Shown here piece by piece: positions 18,211 through 26,538 of a DNA stretch of 64,000 nucleotides. The stretch covers positions 4,402,001-4,466,000 of the forward strand of contig NZ_JACCBA010000001.1 of the NCBI RefSeq assembly GCF_013409365.1. The letters are read 5' to 3'. How positions within the stretch are numbered: position 1 is the stretch's first letter; each line of letters opens with the position of its first letter. The DNA comes from Actinomadura luteofluorescens. Its GTDB lineage: Bacteria; Actinomycetota; Actinomycetes; Streptosporangiales; Streptosporangiaceae. The notes under the pieces are model-generated. The model was not told the DNA's origin and searched no databases. It was given only the letters and a program-made list of their open reading frames with translations. The position numbers and the translations under genes were made by a program.

Positions 18211-18421
18211 ACTATCTCGCGAACGGCCCGGGAGCCAGGCGGTTCGCCAAGTCCCCTGCGCCGTGGGCGTTTCCGGGGCGTGTCGCCGCCTTGCCAGTCC
18301 CGCACGCTTTGAGAACTACACACCGTAATGTACTGATTTCATCGATCAGAGGGGCCGATCCGGTCCGCCGATATCGCGGGTTCGCCCCGCACGGGCGCCG
18401 GGATTAGGGGAACCTGAACGG

Positions 18422-18775
18422 GTGCAACAGCGGCATGGTCGACTGCGCGAGCGCCTGGAGACGATCCGGGCGCGGGCGGCGAAGTCCAGCACGTGGCGGG
18501 CGTCCACCCAGGTCCTGTTCCGCCTGGTGAACAAGGACGGATTCGTCCCCGTACGTACGCGCCTGTCCCGCGAGGACCTCGCCTTCCTCGCCGGCGCCCG
18601 CGAAGAGGTCATCGCCTTCGCCGACCTCACCCTGCGCCTGGTCGACCTGCACCGCCCGCAGGAGTCCGGCGGCATCACCAGCGACCCCGACCGCCCCATC
18701 CGCCGCTGCCGCGCCTGCATGTCCCGCTGGCCCTGTCCCACCTACCGCACCATCACCGAGGCCCTGGACCCCTAA
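18422..18775 (+). CDS. Conserved actinobacterial hypothetical with Cys motif
   Basis: 117 aa from GTG at 18422. N-terminal basic helix (QQRHGRLRERLETIRARAA), then FRLVNKDGFVPVRTRLSRED, and a C-terminal CRACMSRWPCPTYR segment whose three cysteines could bind metal. Similar small proteins with a C-x2-C...WPCPT tail are common in Streptomyces-like genomes, with no known role. The 211 bases upstream hold an A/T-richer patch (18306-18350) that may carry its promoter. Confidence 0.65.
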   Translation: MQQRHGRLRERLETIRARAAKSSTWRASTQVLFRLVNKDGFVPVRTRLSREDLAFLAGAREEVIAFADLTLRLVDLHRPQESGGITSDPDRPIRRCRACMSRWPCPTYRTITEALDP

Positions 18776-19240
18776 CCCGCCCAGACGCGCCTACCCGAAC
18801 CACCCCGCACCCAAGCAACGCCCCCACCCCTCGCGCTGGCGCTGGACCCCTGACTCATCCCGCGCCCGAAAACGCAGACCCCAGCCCCACAGCAACCACA
18901 CAACGCCCCCAAAAGTTGCTGCGACGCCCCGCTGGCCTGCCCCGCCCCCCCCGGAGACGCAGCCCCCGCCCCCCAGCAACCACCCCAACAGTTGCCGCGA
19001 TGCCCCGCTGACGCTGCCCCGTCCCACCCGGAGACGCAGCCCCCGCCCCCAGCAACCCAACAGTTGCGATGCCCGCTACTCCTGCCCCGTCCCACGCCCT
19101 AACGCGCAGACCCCGACCCACAGCAACCAGCCAAAACCGCAACGGTTGCGATGTCCCGCTGGCGCTAGCCCCCTGACTCATCCCGCGCCCGTAGACGCAG
19201 ACCCCAGCCCCACAACAACCAACCAACAACCTCCACGGTG
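18776..19240. repeat. Degenerate tandem repeat array, about five units
   Basis: Gene-free stretch rich in C and A on the plus strand. From about 18831 to 19236 it holds five degraded units of 70-92 bases. Each begins near GTTGCGATGCCCCGCTGGC, passes through a CCCCGTCCCACCC-like segment, then ACGCAGACCCCAGCCC, and ends in AGCAACCAACCAACA. Units start near 18831, 18912, 18982, 19052 and 19142. The first and last units share TGACTCATCCCGCGCCC, which the middle ones lack. Very biased strand composition rules out ordinary coding. It directly abuts the structured element at 19241. Confidence 0.7.
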
Positions 19241-19382
19241 GCGATCGCGTCCGAAGGCAGATTCGAGCGAAGCAAGAATCTGATCGCGCAGCGAGCCGCC
19301 AGGCGAGTCGGAGCGATGCCAGCGATCGCCCGCTTTTATCGACGATGGAGGGCCGCCAAGGCCCGAAGGAGGAGATAAAAGC
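19241..19382 (-). repeat. Structured intergenic element, copy A
   Basis: About 142 bases, roughly 95% identical to the inverted copy at 23798-23938. It contains a hairpin with 9-bp stem GCTTTTATC/GATAAAAGC (19332-19382) with GC-rich inner pairs, an outer helix GCGATCGC with its complement (19241-19248 with 19322-19329), and an inner hairpin CAGATTC/GAATCTG (19258-19282). It lies between the convergent genes 18422-18775 and 19386-20495, three bases from the latter's stop, so it could also terminate transcription. Confidence 0.8.
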
Positions 19383-19385
19383 AAT

Positions 19386-20495
19386 TCAACACGGAAGCCT
19401 GACTTCGAAGCGGCAGCCGGGGCCGGTGTTGGCGACGCCGATCTTGCCGGCGTGGGCTTCGACGATGCCGCGGGCGATGGCGAGGCCGAGGCCGGCGCCC
19501 CCGCCGGGGGTGCGGGCTGCCTCGCCGCGGAACGCGACGTCGAACACGCGTGGCAGGTCTCCTTCGGGGATGCCGCCGCAGGCGTCGGCCACGGTCACCC
19601 GGGCCTCGCCTTCGCGGACCTCGCCGGTGATCTCGACCGCGCCGTCGCTGGGCGTGTGCCGGATGGCATTCACGACGAGGTTGCGGAGCGCGCGGCCCAG
19701 CTCGCCGGCGTCCACCTGGACGGGCAGGCCCTCTCGGACGTCTCCGCGGAGCCGGACGCCCTTGGCGCGGGCGAGGGCTTCGGCGCCGGCGACCGCCTCG
19801 GCGACCAGGTCCGCGAGCCCGACGCGTTCGCGGGACAGGCGGAGGGCGCCCGCGTGGATGCGGGACAGCTCGAACAGGTCGTCCACCATCTCGGTCAGCC
19901 GTTCCACCTCGACGCGGATGCGGCCGTGGTAGCGGCGGGTCGTCTCCTCGTCGGCGACGACCTCGTCTTCCAGGGCCTCGGCCATCGCGCGGAGCCCGGC
20001 CAGGGGGGTGCGCAGGTCGTGGCTCACCCAGGCGACCAGTTCGCGGCGGCTCGCTTCCAGGGCCTGTTCGCGCTCGTGCGCGGCGGCCAGCCGGTCGTAG
20101 GCGGCTTCCAGCTCGCGTGACAGCTCCGCCAGTTCGGCGGGCAGGTGCGCCGCGGGGGGACGGAACCGGTCGGCGCGGACGGCCTCGACCAGGGTCCGGT
20201 TCGCGGCCACGAGGCGGCGGCCGAGCAGGACCGACACCGCCATCGCGACCAGCCCGGCCGAGGTCACGACGGCGAGCACCACGGAGCGGTCGTGGTCGTT
20301 CAGCAGCATCATGAACGAGATCACGAGGATGCCGGAGATGGTCGCCAGGACCGTGGCGGCGCCGACGACGACCAGCTGCGTGGCGACCGAGCGGCCGCGC
20401 AGCGCGTGCAGGGCCGCGAGGGCGACGGCCGCGACGGCGAACGCGGCCAGCGCCGCGTAGAAGACCACCCAGAGCAGATCCTCGAACGGGATCAT
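19386..20495 (-). CDS. Sensor histidine kinase
   Basis: 369 aa from ATG at 20495, which overlaps the regulator stop (ATGA). Three N-terminal transmembrane helices (residues 8-30, 40-64, 73-92) without a large extracellular domain. Then a coiled linker, the HisKA dimer with phosphorylated His159 in VSHDLRTPLAGL, and an HATPase domain with N box NLVVNAIRHTP, G1 DACGGIP and G2 GGGAGLGLAI. It probably senses a membrane signal and phosphorylates the regulator encoded just upstream. Confidence 0.94.
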   Translation of the reverse strand: MIPFEDLLWVVFYAALAAFAVAAVALAALHALRGRSVATQLVVVGAATVLATISGILVISFMMLLNDHDRSVVLAVVTSAGLVAMAVSVLLGRRLVAANRTLVEAVRADRFRPPAAHLPAELAELSRELEAAYDRLAAAHEREQALEASRRELVAWVSHDLRTPLAGLRAMAEALEDEVVADEETTRRYHGRIRVEVERLTEMVDDLFELSRIHAGALRLSRERVGLADLVAEAVAGAEALARAKGVRLRGDVREGLPVQVDAGELGRALRNLVVNAIRHTPSDGAVEITGEVREGEARVTVADACGGIPEGDLPRVFDVAFRGEAARTPGGGAGLGLAIARGIVEAHAGKIGVANTGPGCRFEVRLPC

Positions 20496-21202
20496 GAGCC
20501 GGCGCTCTCGTAGCGGTAGCCGACGCCCCACACGGTGACGATGCGGCGCGGGGCGGTCGGATCGTCCTCGATCTTCTCGCGCAGCCGCCGGACGTGGACG
20601 GTCACCGTGGAGGAGTCGCCGAACGTCCAGTCCCACACGCGTTCGAGCAGCTCGTCGCGGGTGAAGGCCTGCCGCGGGTGGCGCAGCAGGAACGCCAGGA
20701 GGTCGAACTCGCGGGAGGTGAGGGCGAGCCGCTCGCCGCGCAGTTCCGCCTCGTGCGCGCTGACGTCCACGACGAGGTCGCCGTCGCGCAGGGGGCCGGA
20801 CGGGCCGGTCGGGACGAGCGCGCCCCGCGCCCGCCGCAGCACCGACCGGACGCGCAGCGCCAGCTCGCGCGGGCTGAACGGCTTCGTCACGTAGTCGTCG
20901 GCGCCGGTCTCCAGCCCGACGAGCCGGTCGGTCTCCGCGCCGAGCGCCGTCAGCATCACGATCGGGACGGTCGAGGTCTCGCGGAGCCGCCGGCACACCT
21001 CGAGCCCGTCCATCCCGGGCAGCATGAGGTCGAGGACGACGAGGTCGGGCGGCTGGTCGAGCGCGCTGCGCAGGGCGCTGCGCCCGTCGGCGACGCACAC
21101 GACCTCGTGTCCGTCGCGGGCCAGGTAGCGGGTGACGACCTCGGCCACCGTCGGGTCGTCGTCGACCACCAGGACGCGGCCGGCGTGGGGGACGGTGTTC
21201 AC
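20492..21202 (-). CDS. OmpR/PhoB-type response regulator
   Basis: 236 aa from GTG at 21202. Receiver domain with acidic pocket VVDDDP, phosphoacceptor Asp58 in VVLDLMLPG and Lys in TKPFSPREL. C-terminal winged helix with LTSREFDLLAFLLRHP and TVTVHVRRLREKIE, DNA binding. It is the first gene of the two-gene operon with the histidine kinase. Targets unknown; the divergent membrane-protein gene at 21322 is a candidate. Confidence 0.95.
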   Translation of the reverse strand: MNTVPHAGRVLVVDDDPTVAEVVTRYLARDGHEVVCVADGRSALRSALDQPPDLVVLDLMLPGMDGLEVCRRLRETSTVPIVMLTALGAETDRLVGLETGADDYVTKPFSPRELALRVRSVLRRARGALVPTGPSGPLRDGDLVVDVSAHEAELRGERLALTSREFDLLAFLLRHPRQAFTRDELLERVWDWTFGDSSTVTVHVRRLREKIEDDPTAPRRIVTVWGVGYRYESAGS

Positions 21203-21321
21203 CCCTCAAAGCTAGGCCCCGGCCGCCGGGTCCCGCCCGGACGTCACCACCCCGTAAGGAGTTGATCATGCTTTCGGCTGGGCGACCTGCGGGACGGGAC
21301 GAACGCCGCTTTAATGGCGCG

Positions 21322-21924
21322 ATGCCGCAGAATCGCCCTGCGACCTCCAACGGCGGGGTCATCGCCCTGATCCTGGTCGGCGGCGCGTTCGCCACGGGGG
21401 TCGCCGCCCTGTTCATGACCGTGCGGTCGTACGCGACCCCGGCGATGCTGGGCTTCCGCACGTCCCCGGCCTACTTCCTGATCGCCTGCCTGTTCGCCGG
21501 GCTCGTCGTCGGCACGGCCGTCCTGCCGACCCGGCCCCGCGGGCCGCTGGCGCCGATCCTGGCGGGGCTGTCGGCGTACGTGGCGATGGAGGTCGGCGGG
21601 CGGATCGGCATGATCCTCGGCCTCACGCTGTCCGCGCAGGGGATGCCGAGCGGCGAGTTCCTCACGGCGGTCCTGAAGCCCGTTTTCGGGCGCTACCAGG
21701 CGTTCGAGCTCCTTGCGCTGGTGGCCGCGGCGGGGCTCGCGGGGCTGCGGGTCCTGACGGCCAAGACCGGCGGCGCCTCCCAGCCGTGGAACGCGGGCGC
21801 CCCTGGCGGGCCGTTCGGCGCCCCCGGACGGCCGCCGTCCTACCAGCAGCCCTTCCCTGGTGGGGGTCAGGGTCCCGTCCCTGGGGGTCCTCAGGGTGCG
21901 CCTCCGCCGCACGGCGGTGCCTAG
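21322..21924 (+). CDS. Four-helix membrane protein with Gly/Pro tail
   Basis: 200 aa from ATG at 21322, divergent from the two-component operon. Four transmembrane helices (about residues 11-30, 45-65, 70-95, 130-150). A cytoplasmic Gly/Pro/Gln-rich tail of about 45 residues (GGPFGAPGRPPSYQQPFPG and onward) follows. No recognised family. Proline-rich tails like this are common on actinobacterial membrane proteins and may bind partners. Confidence 0.72.
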   Translation: MPQNRPATSNGGVIALILVGGAFATGVAALFMTVRSYATPAMLGFRTSPAYFLIACLFAGLVVGTAVLPTRPRGPLAPILAGLSAYVAMEVGGRIGMILGLTLSAQGMPSGEFLTAVLKPVFGRYQAFELLALVAAAGLAGLRVLTAKTGGASQPWNAGAPGGPFGAPGRPPSYQQPFPGGGQGPVPGGPQGAPPPHGGA

Positions 21925-21975
21925 GTCGTTCCCCAGGCTGATGAACCCTGTGGGACGAGCGCATACGGTGGAGTC

Positions 21976-22146
21976 ATGGGTAAGACGATCCTGACCGTCC
22001 TCGGTGTGGTCCTCGCGGTGTGGCTGGTGATCACCGTCATCGGCGCGATCTTCTCGATGCTGAAGTTCTTCTTCTTCATCGGACTCGTCGCCGTCGTGGT
22101 GGTACTCGCCGTGACCGCGGTCTCAAAGATGTCGAAAAGCCGCTAG
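21976..22146 (+). CDS. Small two-helix membrane protein, 56 aa
   Basis: ATG at 21976 with GGTGGAG five bases upstream opens a 56-codon frame. The product starts MGKTILTVLGVVLAVWLVIT, then a second hydrophobic stretch FFFFIGLVAVVVVLAVTAV and a basic end SKMSKSR. Two short membrane helices are evident. Good ribosome-binding site, typical codon use and 51 bases spacing to the previous gene support it. Similar tiny membrane proteins occur in Streptomyces; function unknown. Confidence 0.75.
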   Translation: MGKTILTVLGVVLAVWLVITVIGAIFSMLKFFFFIGLVAVVVVLAVTAVSKMSKSR

Positions 22147-22233
22147 GCGAGCGGCCCGATCCCCTTGCCGCGATGTCGCCGGTGACCGCATGATGCCGGA
22201 ACAACCAGGCGGTCATCGGCGAAGGGGCCCATC

Positions 22234-23790
22234 GTGCCAGGTCTTGACGGAGTGCTGCGCGAACGAGCGCTCGCCTATCCCGATCGTGTCGCGTACATCG
22301 CTGGCGACACCGAGATCTCCTACCGCGACTTCGACCGGCGCGTGGACCGGGTGGCCGCGGCCCTCGCCGCGGCCGGGCTAGGTCCCGGCGACCGCGTCGC
22401 GGTCCTCGACAAGAACTCCCTCGAATACGCCGAACTGCTCTTCGGCGCGGCCCGGATCGGCGCCGCGCAGGTCCCGGTGAACTACCGGCTGGCGCCCGAC
22501 GAGGTCGCCTACATCGTCAACAACGCGCAGGCGAAGGTCTTCGTCGTCGGCCCCGAGTTCCTCCCCGTCCTCGACGCGATCGCCGGCAAGCTCGAACACA
22601 CCGAGCTGACGGTCGTCGTCTCCGGCGCCGGCCACGCCCACCAGGACTACGCCGCCTGGATCGACGCCGCCCCCGCCGAGCCCCCGGCGTACGAGCCCGA
22701 CAACGGGGACGTGTTCGTCCAGTTGTACTCGTCCGGCACGACGGGCCTGCCCAAGGGCGTCATGCTGACGCACGACAACTTCCTCGCGGCGCTCGCGGTG
22801 ACCAACGACGTGTGGAACATCGACGAGACGTCCGTCCTGATGATCGCGATGCCGATGTACCACGTGGCGGGCAACGTGCTCACCGTCTCCGCCGTCTACA
22901 ACGGCCTCACCGGGGTCGTCACCCGCGAACCCGACCCGACCGCGATCGCGCGGGGGATCGAGCGGCACCGCGTCACCCACATCTTCCTCGTCCCGGTGCT
23001 GCTGCAGTTCATGCCGCTGATCCCCGAGGTCACCGCCGCCGACATGTCCAGCCTGCGGCTCATGCTGTACGGCGCGTCCCCGATCAGCGAGGACGTCCTG
23101 CGCACCGCCATGGCGATGCTGCCGACGACCGAGTTCCGGCAGGTGTACGGCCTCACGGAGGTCACCGGCGCGATCACCTCGCTGCCCCCCGAGGACCACG
23201 ACCCGGACGGCCCGAACGCCCACCGGCTGCGCAGCGCCGGCCTGCCGAACGACACCACCGAGCTCAGGATCGTGGACCCGGCCACCGGGGAGGAGCTGCC
23301 GACCGGCCGGGTGGGCGAGATCATCTGCCGGACGCCGCAGAACATGAAGGGCTACTGGGGCATGCCGGACGCGACCGCGAGCGCGCTGTCCGAGGACAAC
23401 TGGTTCCGGACCGGCGACGCCGGCTACCTCGACGAGGACGGCTACCTCTACATCCACGACCGCGTCAAAGACATGATCATCTCCGGTGGGGAGAACATCT
23501 ACCCCGCCGAGGTGGAGAACGTCCTCATGGGCCACCCGGCCGTCAGCGACTGCGCGGTCATCGGCGTCCCCGACGAGCGCTGGGGCGAGACCCCGAAGGC
23601 CATCGTCGTGGCGTCCGAGGACGCCTCCGACCAGGACATCATCGACTACTGCCGCGAGCGGCTCGCCCACTTCAAGTGCCCCACCTCGGTCGAGCGCCGC
23701 GACGCCATCCCCCGCAACCCCACCGGCAAGATCCTCAAACGCGACCTCCGCGCCCCCTACTGGCAGGACACAGACCGCGGAGTGCACTGA
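22234..23790 (+). CDS. Fatty acyl-CoA synthetase (FadD-type AMP ligase)
   Basis: 518 aa from GTG at 22234. Adenylate-forming enzyme: P-loop-like YSSGTTGLPKGV (about residues 166-177), YGLTEVTG, motif GDAGYLDEDGYLYIHDRVKDMI, and near the end the catalytic Lys in NPTGKILKRDLR. This length and the FFMPL-type binding region fit the FadD3/FadD13 branch that activates fatty or ring-degradation acids with ATP and CoA. Substrate not determinable from sequence. Confidence 0.92.
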   Translation: MPGLDGVLRERALAYPDRVAYIAGDTEISYRDFDRRVDRVAAALAAAGLGPGDRVAVLDKNSLEYAELLFGAARIGAAQVPVNYRLAPDEVAYIVNNAQAKVFVVGPEFLPVLDAIAGKLEHTELTVVVSGAGHAHQDYAAWIDAAPAEPPAYEPDNGDVFVQLYSSGTTGLPKGVMLTHDNFLAALAVTNDVWNIDETSVLMIAMPMYHVAGNVLTVSAVYNGLTGVVTREPDPTAIARGIERHRVTHIFLVPVLLQFMPLIPEVTAADMSSLRLMLYGASPISEDVLRTAMAMLPTTEFRQVYGLTEVTGAITSLPPEDHDPDGPNAHRLRSAGLPNDTTELRIVDPATGEELPTGRVGEIICRTPQNMKGYWGMPDATASALSEDNWFRTGDAGYLDEDGYLYIHDRVKDMIISGGENIYPAEVENVLMGHPAVSDCAVIGVPDERWGETPKAIVVASEDASDQDIIDYCRERLAHFKCPTSVERRDAIPRNPTGKILKRDLRAPYWQDTDRGVH

Positions 23791-23797
23791 ACTTATT

Positions 23798-23938
23798 GCT
23801 TTTATCTCCTCCTTCGGGCCTTGCGGCCCTCCATCGTCGATAAAAGCGGGCGATCGCTGGCATCGCTTCGACTCGCCTAGCGGCTCGCTGCGCGATCAGG
23901 TTCTCGCTTCGCTCGAACCTGCCTTCGGACGCGATCGC
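23798..23938 (+). repeat. Structured intergenic element, copy B
   Basis: Inverted copy of the element at 19241-19382. Hairpin GCTTTTATC/GATAAAAGC (23798-23847) with inner GGGCC-TTGC-GGCCC; outer helix GCGATCGC at 23850-23857 and 23931-23938; inner hairpin CAGGTTC/GAACCTG at 23897-23921. Relative to copy A, the fourth stem pair is G-C instead of A-T on both sides, a compensated change. It lies between the convergent acyl-CoA synthetase and EEP hydrolase genes. Confidence 0.8.
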
Positions 23939-24000
23939 GGCTCCTCAGCTTGTGGCGTGGTTGCTGCGCAAGCTGAGGTTGTCGCTGTGTTCGTGCGGGA

Positions 24001-24876
24001 CTACTGGTATCGGACTACTGCGGATAGGGGGCGGTGGTCGGAGGTCTTGGCCGGGGTCGCGGGGACGCTGCAGGAGACGGCGGCGGCCGACTTGCCGATG
24101 AACAGGTAGTCGGTCTTGTCGAGGGCGGTGCCCTGCCAGCTCTGCCGGGTGTTCGCGCCGGTCCGGGACGAGCCGGACTGGTCGCACTCGTCGTAGGCGG
24201 TGTAGAGGGGGTCGAGGGCCGGGCTCTCCGGGGCGTCGGCGAGGTCGCCGCCGACGAGGACGCGGTCCGTGCCCGCGAGGGTGGTGAGGGCCCCGGCCTC
24301 CTTGCGGCGCCACTGGGTGCTCTCGTTCTCGCTGAGCTGGGTGACGCAGACGCGGGTCGCCCAGGACGGGACCTCGCCGCACAGGGCGATCCGGGTGACG
24401 CCGGAGGGGGCGGGCAGCCTGGCCTGCCGGTGCGCGGTGAGCGGGGCGTCGGTGCCGATGGCGACGCCCGCGCGGCCCTGCCCGGCCGCGCAGGCCCCGT
24501 CGCCGGGCGCGAACGCCCAGCTCCACTTGGGCAGGGACGTCTTGAAGGAGCGGATCTGGCCCTCGCAGACCTCCTGGAGGAGGGCGGCGTTCGGGCGCAC
24601 CGTGCGGCCGCCGACCTCGGTCGCGCGCATCCGCTGGACGATCTCCTTGGTGGTCTTGGCGGGCGCGGTGCCGGTGGGGCAGCCGGTGTCCCCGCAGACG
24701 TTCCAGCTCACCGCGTTGATCGTCACCGCGGCGGGGCGTGGCGCGGCCCCGTCGGCGTGGGCGGGGCCTCCGCCGCCCGGCAGGCCCTCGATGCTGGCAC
24801 CGGTGGCGGCCGCGGTCACGACCGCGGCGGCCGCACAGACCGAGAGCAGGGGAATCAGGGCGCGGGGGGATCGCAC
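24001..24876 (-). CDS. Secreted endonuclease/exonuclease/phosphatase-fold protein
   Basis: 291 aa from GTG at 24876. N-terminal signal peptide (SPRALIPLLSVCAAAAVVTA, cleavage near HADG). EEP/DNase I-like motifs follow in order: VSWNVCGD, LLQEVCEG with the metal-binding Glu, VGGDLADAPE and the C-terminal SDHRPLSAVV with catalytic Asp-His. Several cysteines (NVCGDTGC, EVCEG, GACAAG) suggest disulfides outside the cell. Likely an extracellular nuclease or phosphodiesterase; the substrate could instead be a lipid or sugar phosphate. Confidence 0.85.
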   Translation of the reverse strand: MRSPRALIPLLSVCAAAAVVTAAATGASIEGLPGGGGPAHADGAAPRPAAVTINAVSWNVCGDTGCPTGTAPAKTTKEIVQRMRATEVGGRTVRPNAALLQEVCEGQIRSFKTSLPKWSWAFAPGDGACAAGQGRAGVAIGTDAPLTAHRQARLPAPSGVTRIALCGEVPSWATRVCVTQLSENESTQWRRKEAGALTTLAGTDRVLVGGDLADAPESPALDPLYTAYDECDQSGSSRTGANTRQSWQGTALDKTDYLFIGKSAAAVSCSVPATPAKTSDHRPLSAVVRYQ

Positions 24877-24999
24877 ACGTGCTCCAGACGGGGGAATATG
24901 CGGGGGTGATGTCGGAATCTCACCACATCAAGATCGCATCCGCCAGCCGTTCGCGACCTCTCGGTCACCGGAGGCCGGGGGATCCACCTGATCAAGGTT

Positions 25000-25027
25000 A
25001 GGGGCCCCGGCGAGTGCCGGGGCCCCT
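25000..25027 (-). terminator. Terminator after tuf3
   Basis: Perfect 12-bp stem AGGGGCCCCGGC with its complement and loop GAGT, beginning seven bases past the EF-Tu stop. Confidence 0.8.
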
Positions 25028-25033
25028 GTCCCG

Positions 25034-26215
25034 CTAGTCGAGCAGCGCGGTGACGGTGCCCGCGCCGACCGTCCGGCCGCCCTCGCGGACGGCGAAGCCG
25101 AGCCCCTCGGTCATCGCGACCGGCTTGCCCAGCTCGACGGCCATGTCGACCGAGTCGCCGGGCAGCGCCATGCCGCCCTCGCCGAGGTCGACGCCGCCGA
25201 CCACGTCCGTGGTGCGGAAGTGGAACTGCGGCCGGTAGCCGTGGAGGAACGGCCTGCTCCGCCCGCCCTCGTCGGCGGTCAGCACCCGGACCCGGGCCCG
25301 GAACCGCAGGTGCGGCCGGATCGCGCCCGGCGCGCTGACCACCTGGCCGCGCCGCACCTGGTCCCGCTTGACGCCGCGCAGCAGCATGGCGGTGTTGTCG
25401 CCCGCCTCGGCGTGGTCCATCGTCTGCCCGAACGTCTCCAGCCCCGTCGCGACGGAGCCGAAAGTCTCGCCGAGCCCGACGACCTCGACGGCGTCCCCGA
25501 GCCGTATCGCGCCCTGGGCCACGACCCCGGTCACGACGGTGCCGCGCCCGGTGATCGTGAGGACGCTCTCGACCGGCATCAGGAACGGGCTGTCGAGCAC
25601 CCTGCGCGGCACGGGGACGTAGGCGTCGATCGCGTCGAGCAGGTCGACGATCCGGGCCGTCCAGTACGGGTCGCCCTCCAGCGCCCGCAGGCCGGACACG
25701 CGCACGATCGGGACCTCCTCGCCGGGGAACCCGTACTCGGTGAGCAGGTCCCTGACCTCCAGCTCGACGAGGTCGAGGAGCTCGGTGTCCTCGACCATGT
25801 CGGCCTTGTTCAGCGCCACCACGATGTGCCCGACGCCGACCTGCCGCGCCAGCACGACGTGCTCGCGCGTCTGCGGCATGGCGCCGTCCTGGGCGGACAC
25901 GACCAGCACGGCCCCGTCCACCTGGGCGGCACCGGAGATCATGTTCTTCACGTAGTCGGCGTGGCCCGGCATGTCGACGTGGGCGTAGTGCCGTGTCGTG
26001 GTCGCGTACTCGACGTGCGCGACGTTGATCGTGATGCCTCGGTCGCGCTCCTCGGGCGCGCGGTCGATGCGCTCGAACGGCACCGGGGACGCCAGCCCGC
26101 GGTCGGCGAGCACCTTGGTGATCGCCGCGGTCAGCGTCGTCTTGCCGTGGTCGACGTGCCCCATCGTGCCGATGTTCAGATGCGGCTTGTCGCGCTCGTA
26201 CAGCTGCTTGGCCAT
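25034..26215 (-). CDS. tuf3: Divergent second elongation factor Tu (EF-Tu3 type)
   Basis: 393 aa, full length; ATG at 26215 with GAGGA upstream. All GTPase motifs are intact: GHVDHGKT (19-26), [18 protein letters not shown] and domains 2-3 to the end [14 protein letters not shown]. It differs from the usual actinobacterial EF-Tu at many positions ([25 protein letters not shown] for DCPGH, shorter insertions), as does Streptomyces EF-Tu3. No rpsL, rpsG or fusA is nearby, so it is not the str-operon copy. EF-Tu paralogues of this class are linked to elfamycin (kirromycin/GE2270) tolerance or stringent conditions in Streptomyces; that role here is inference. Confidence 0.9.
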   Translation of the reverse strand: MAKQLYERDKPHLNIGTMGHVDHGKTTLTAAITKVLADRGLASPVPFERIDRAPEERDRGITINVAHVEYATTTRHYAHVDMPGHADYVKNMISGAAQVDGAVLVVSAQDGAMPQTREHVVLARQVGVGHIVVALNKADMVEDTELLDLVELEVRDLLTEYGFPGEEVPIVRVSGLRALEGDPYWTARIVDLLDAIDAYVPVPRRVLDSPFLMPVESVLTITGRGTVVTGVVAQGAIRLGDAVEVVGLGETFGSVATGLETFGQTMDHAEAGDNTAMLLRGVKRDQVRRGQVVSAPGAIRPHLRFRARVRVLTADEGGRSRPFLHGYRPQFHFRTTDVVGGVDLGEGGMALPGDSVDMAVELGKPVAMTEGLGFAVREGGRTVGAGTVTALLD

Positions 26216-26323
26216 TGGTCCTCGTCCTCACTGGTGGATCCGGTGAGAACCGACTGCGCGCACGCAGGCGCCAGTCTTGTGACAACCCCCCTCCGCTGGT
26301 TCTCCGGAGGGGACGGAGAGGGG
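26216..26323 (-). promoter_or_regulatory. Leader region of tuf3
   Basis: Part of a 323-base stretch (26216-26538) without a confident gene. It contains the tuf3 ribosome-binding site (GAGGA) and an imperfect CTCCGCTGG-TTC-TCCGGAG inverted repeat near 26290-26312. No clear -10/-35 pair could be assigned. The remainder of the stretch holds a possible 36-codon reading frame and a terminator. Confidence 0.35.
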
Positions 26324-26434
26324 TCAGCTTCGCAGGCCGTCGAAGGCGTCTGCGGCTGCCGCCGAGAAGGCAGCCGGCACCGCGCTCAGCAGGGCGATGC
26401 CTGCGAGCGTCCGGGTGCCGGCTGCGAGGAACAT
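26324..26434 (-). CDS. Possible 36-aa hydrophobic peptide
   Basis: An ATG at 26434 opens [17 protein letters not shown], then [19 protein letters not shown] and a stop. It could be a small secreted or single-helix peptide with the cut after SAAA. The ribosome-binding site is weak (TCCGGGGC), and high-GC DNA yields such frames by chance. It is listed because it fills an otherwise empty stretch between the sigma factor and tuf3 and has a sensible amino-acid pattern. Confidence 0.3.
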   Translation of the reverse strand: MFLAAGTRTLAGIALLSAVPAAFSAAAADAFDGLRS

Positions 26435-26488
26435 GCCCCGGACATTACGTCCGCCCCCGGCGAAAGTCGACAGGTTTTCCGCCGCTCG

Positions 26489-26527
26489 CGGTGACCGGCC
26501 CCGCCCTCGGGGCCAGGCCGGTCACCG
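26489..26527 (-). terminator. Terminator after truncated sigma gene
   Basis: 12-bp stem CGGTGACCGGCC with its complement around a GC-rich loop, starting 12 bases beyond the sigma gene stop. Confidence 0.7.
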
Positions 26528-26538
26528 TCCTTCCGGGA

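Noticed and set aside
18772..19229. Gly/Ala-rich minus-strand frames in the tandem array
   Set aside because: Low-complexity translation of repeats, several overlapping frames equally open, no start signals.
19241..23938. Composite transposon bounded by inverted repeats
   Set aside because: No transposase, no target-site duplication seen, and a third and fourth relative occur alone elsewhere.
19178..24109. Shared protein-like reading GPPSSIKAGDRWHR in both element copies A and B
   Set aside because: The similar translation follows from the DNA similarity; neither frame has a ribosome-binding site, and the stem changes fit structure better than protein conservation.
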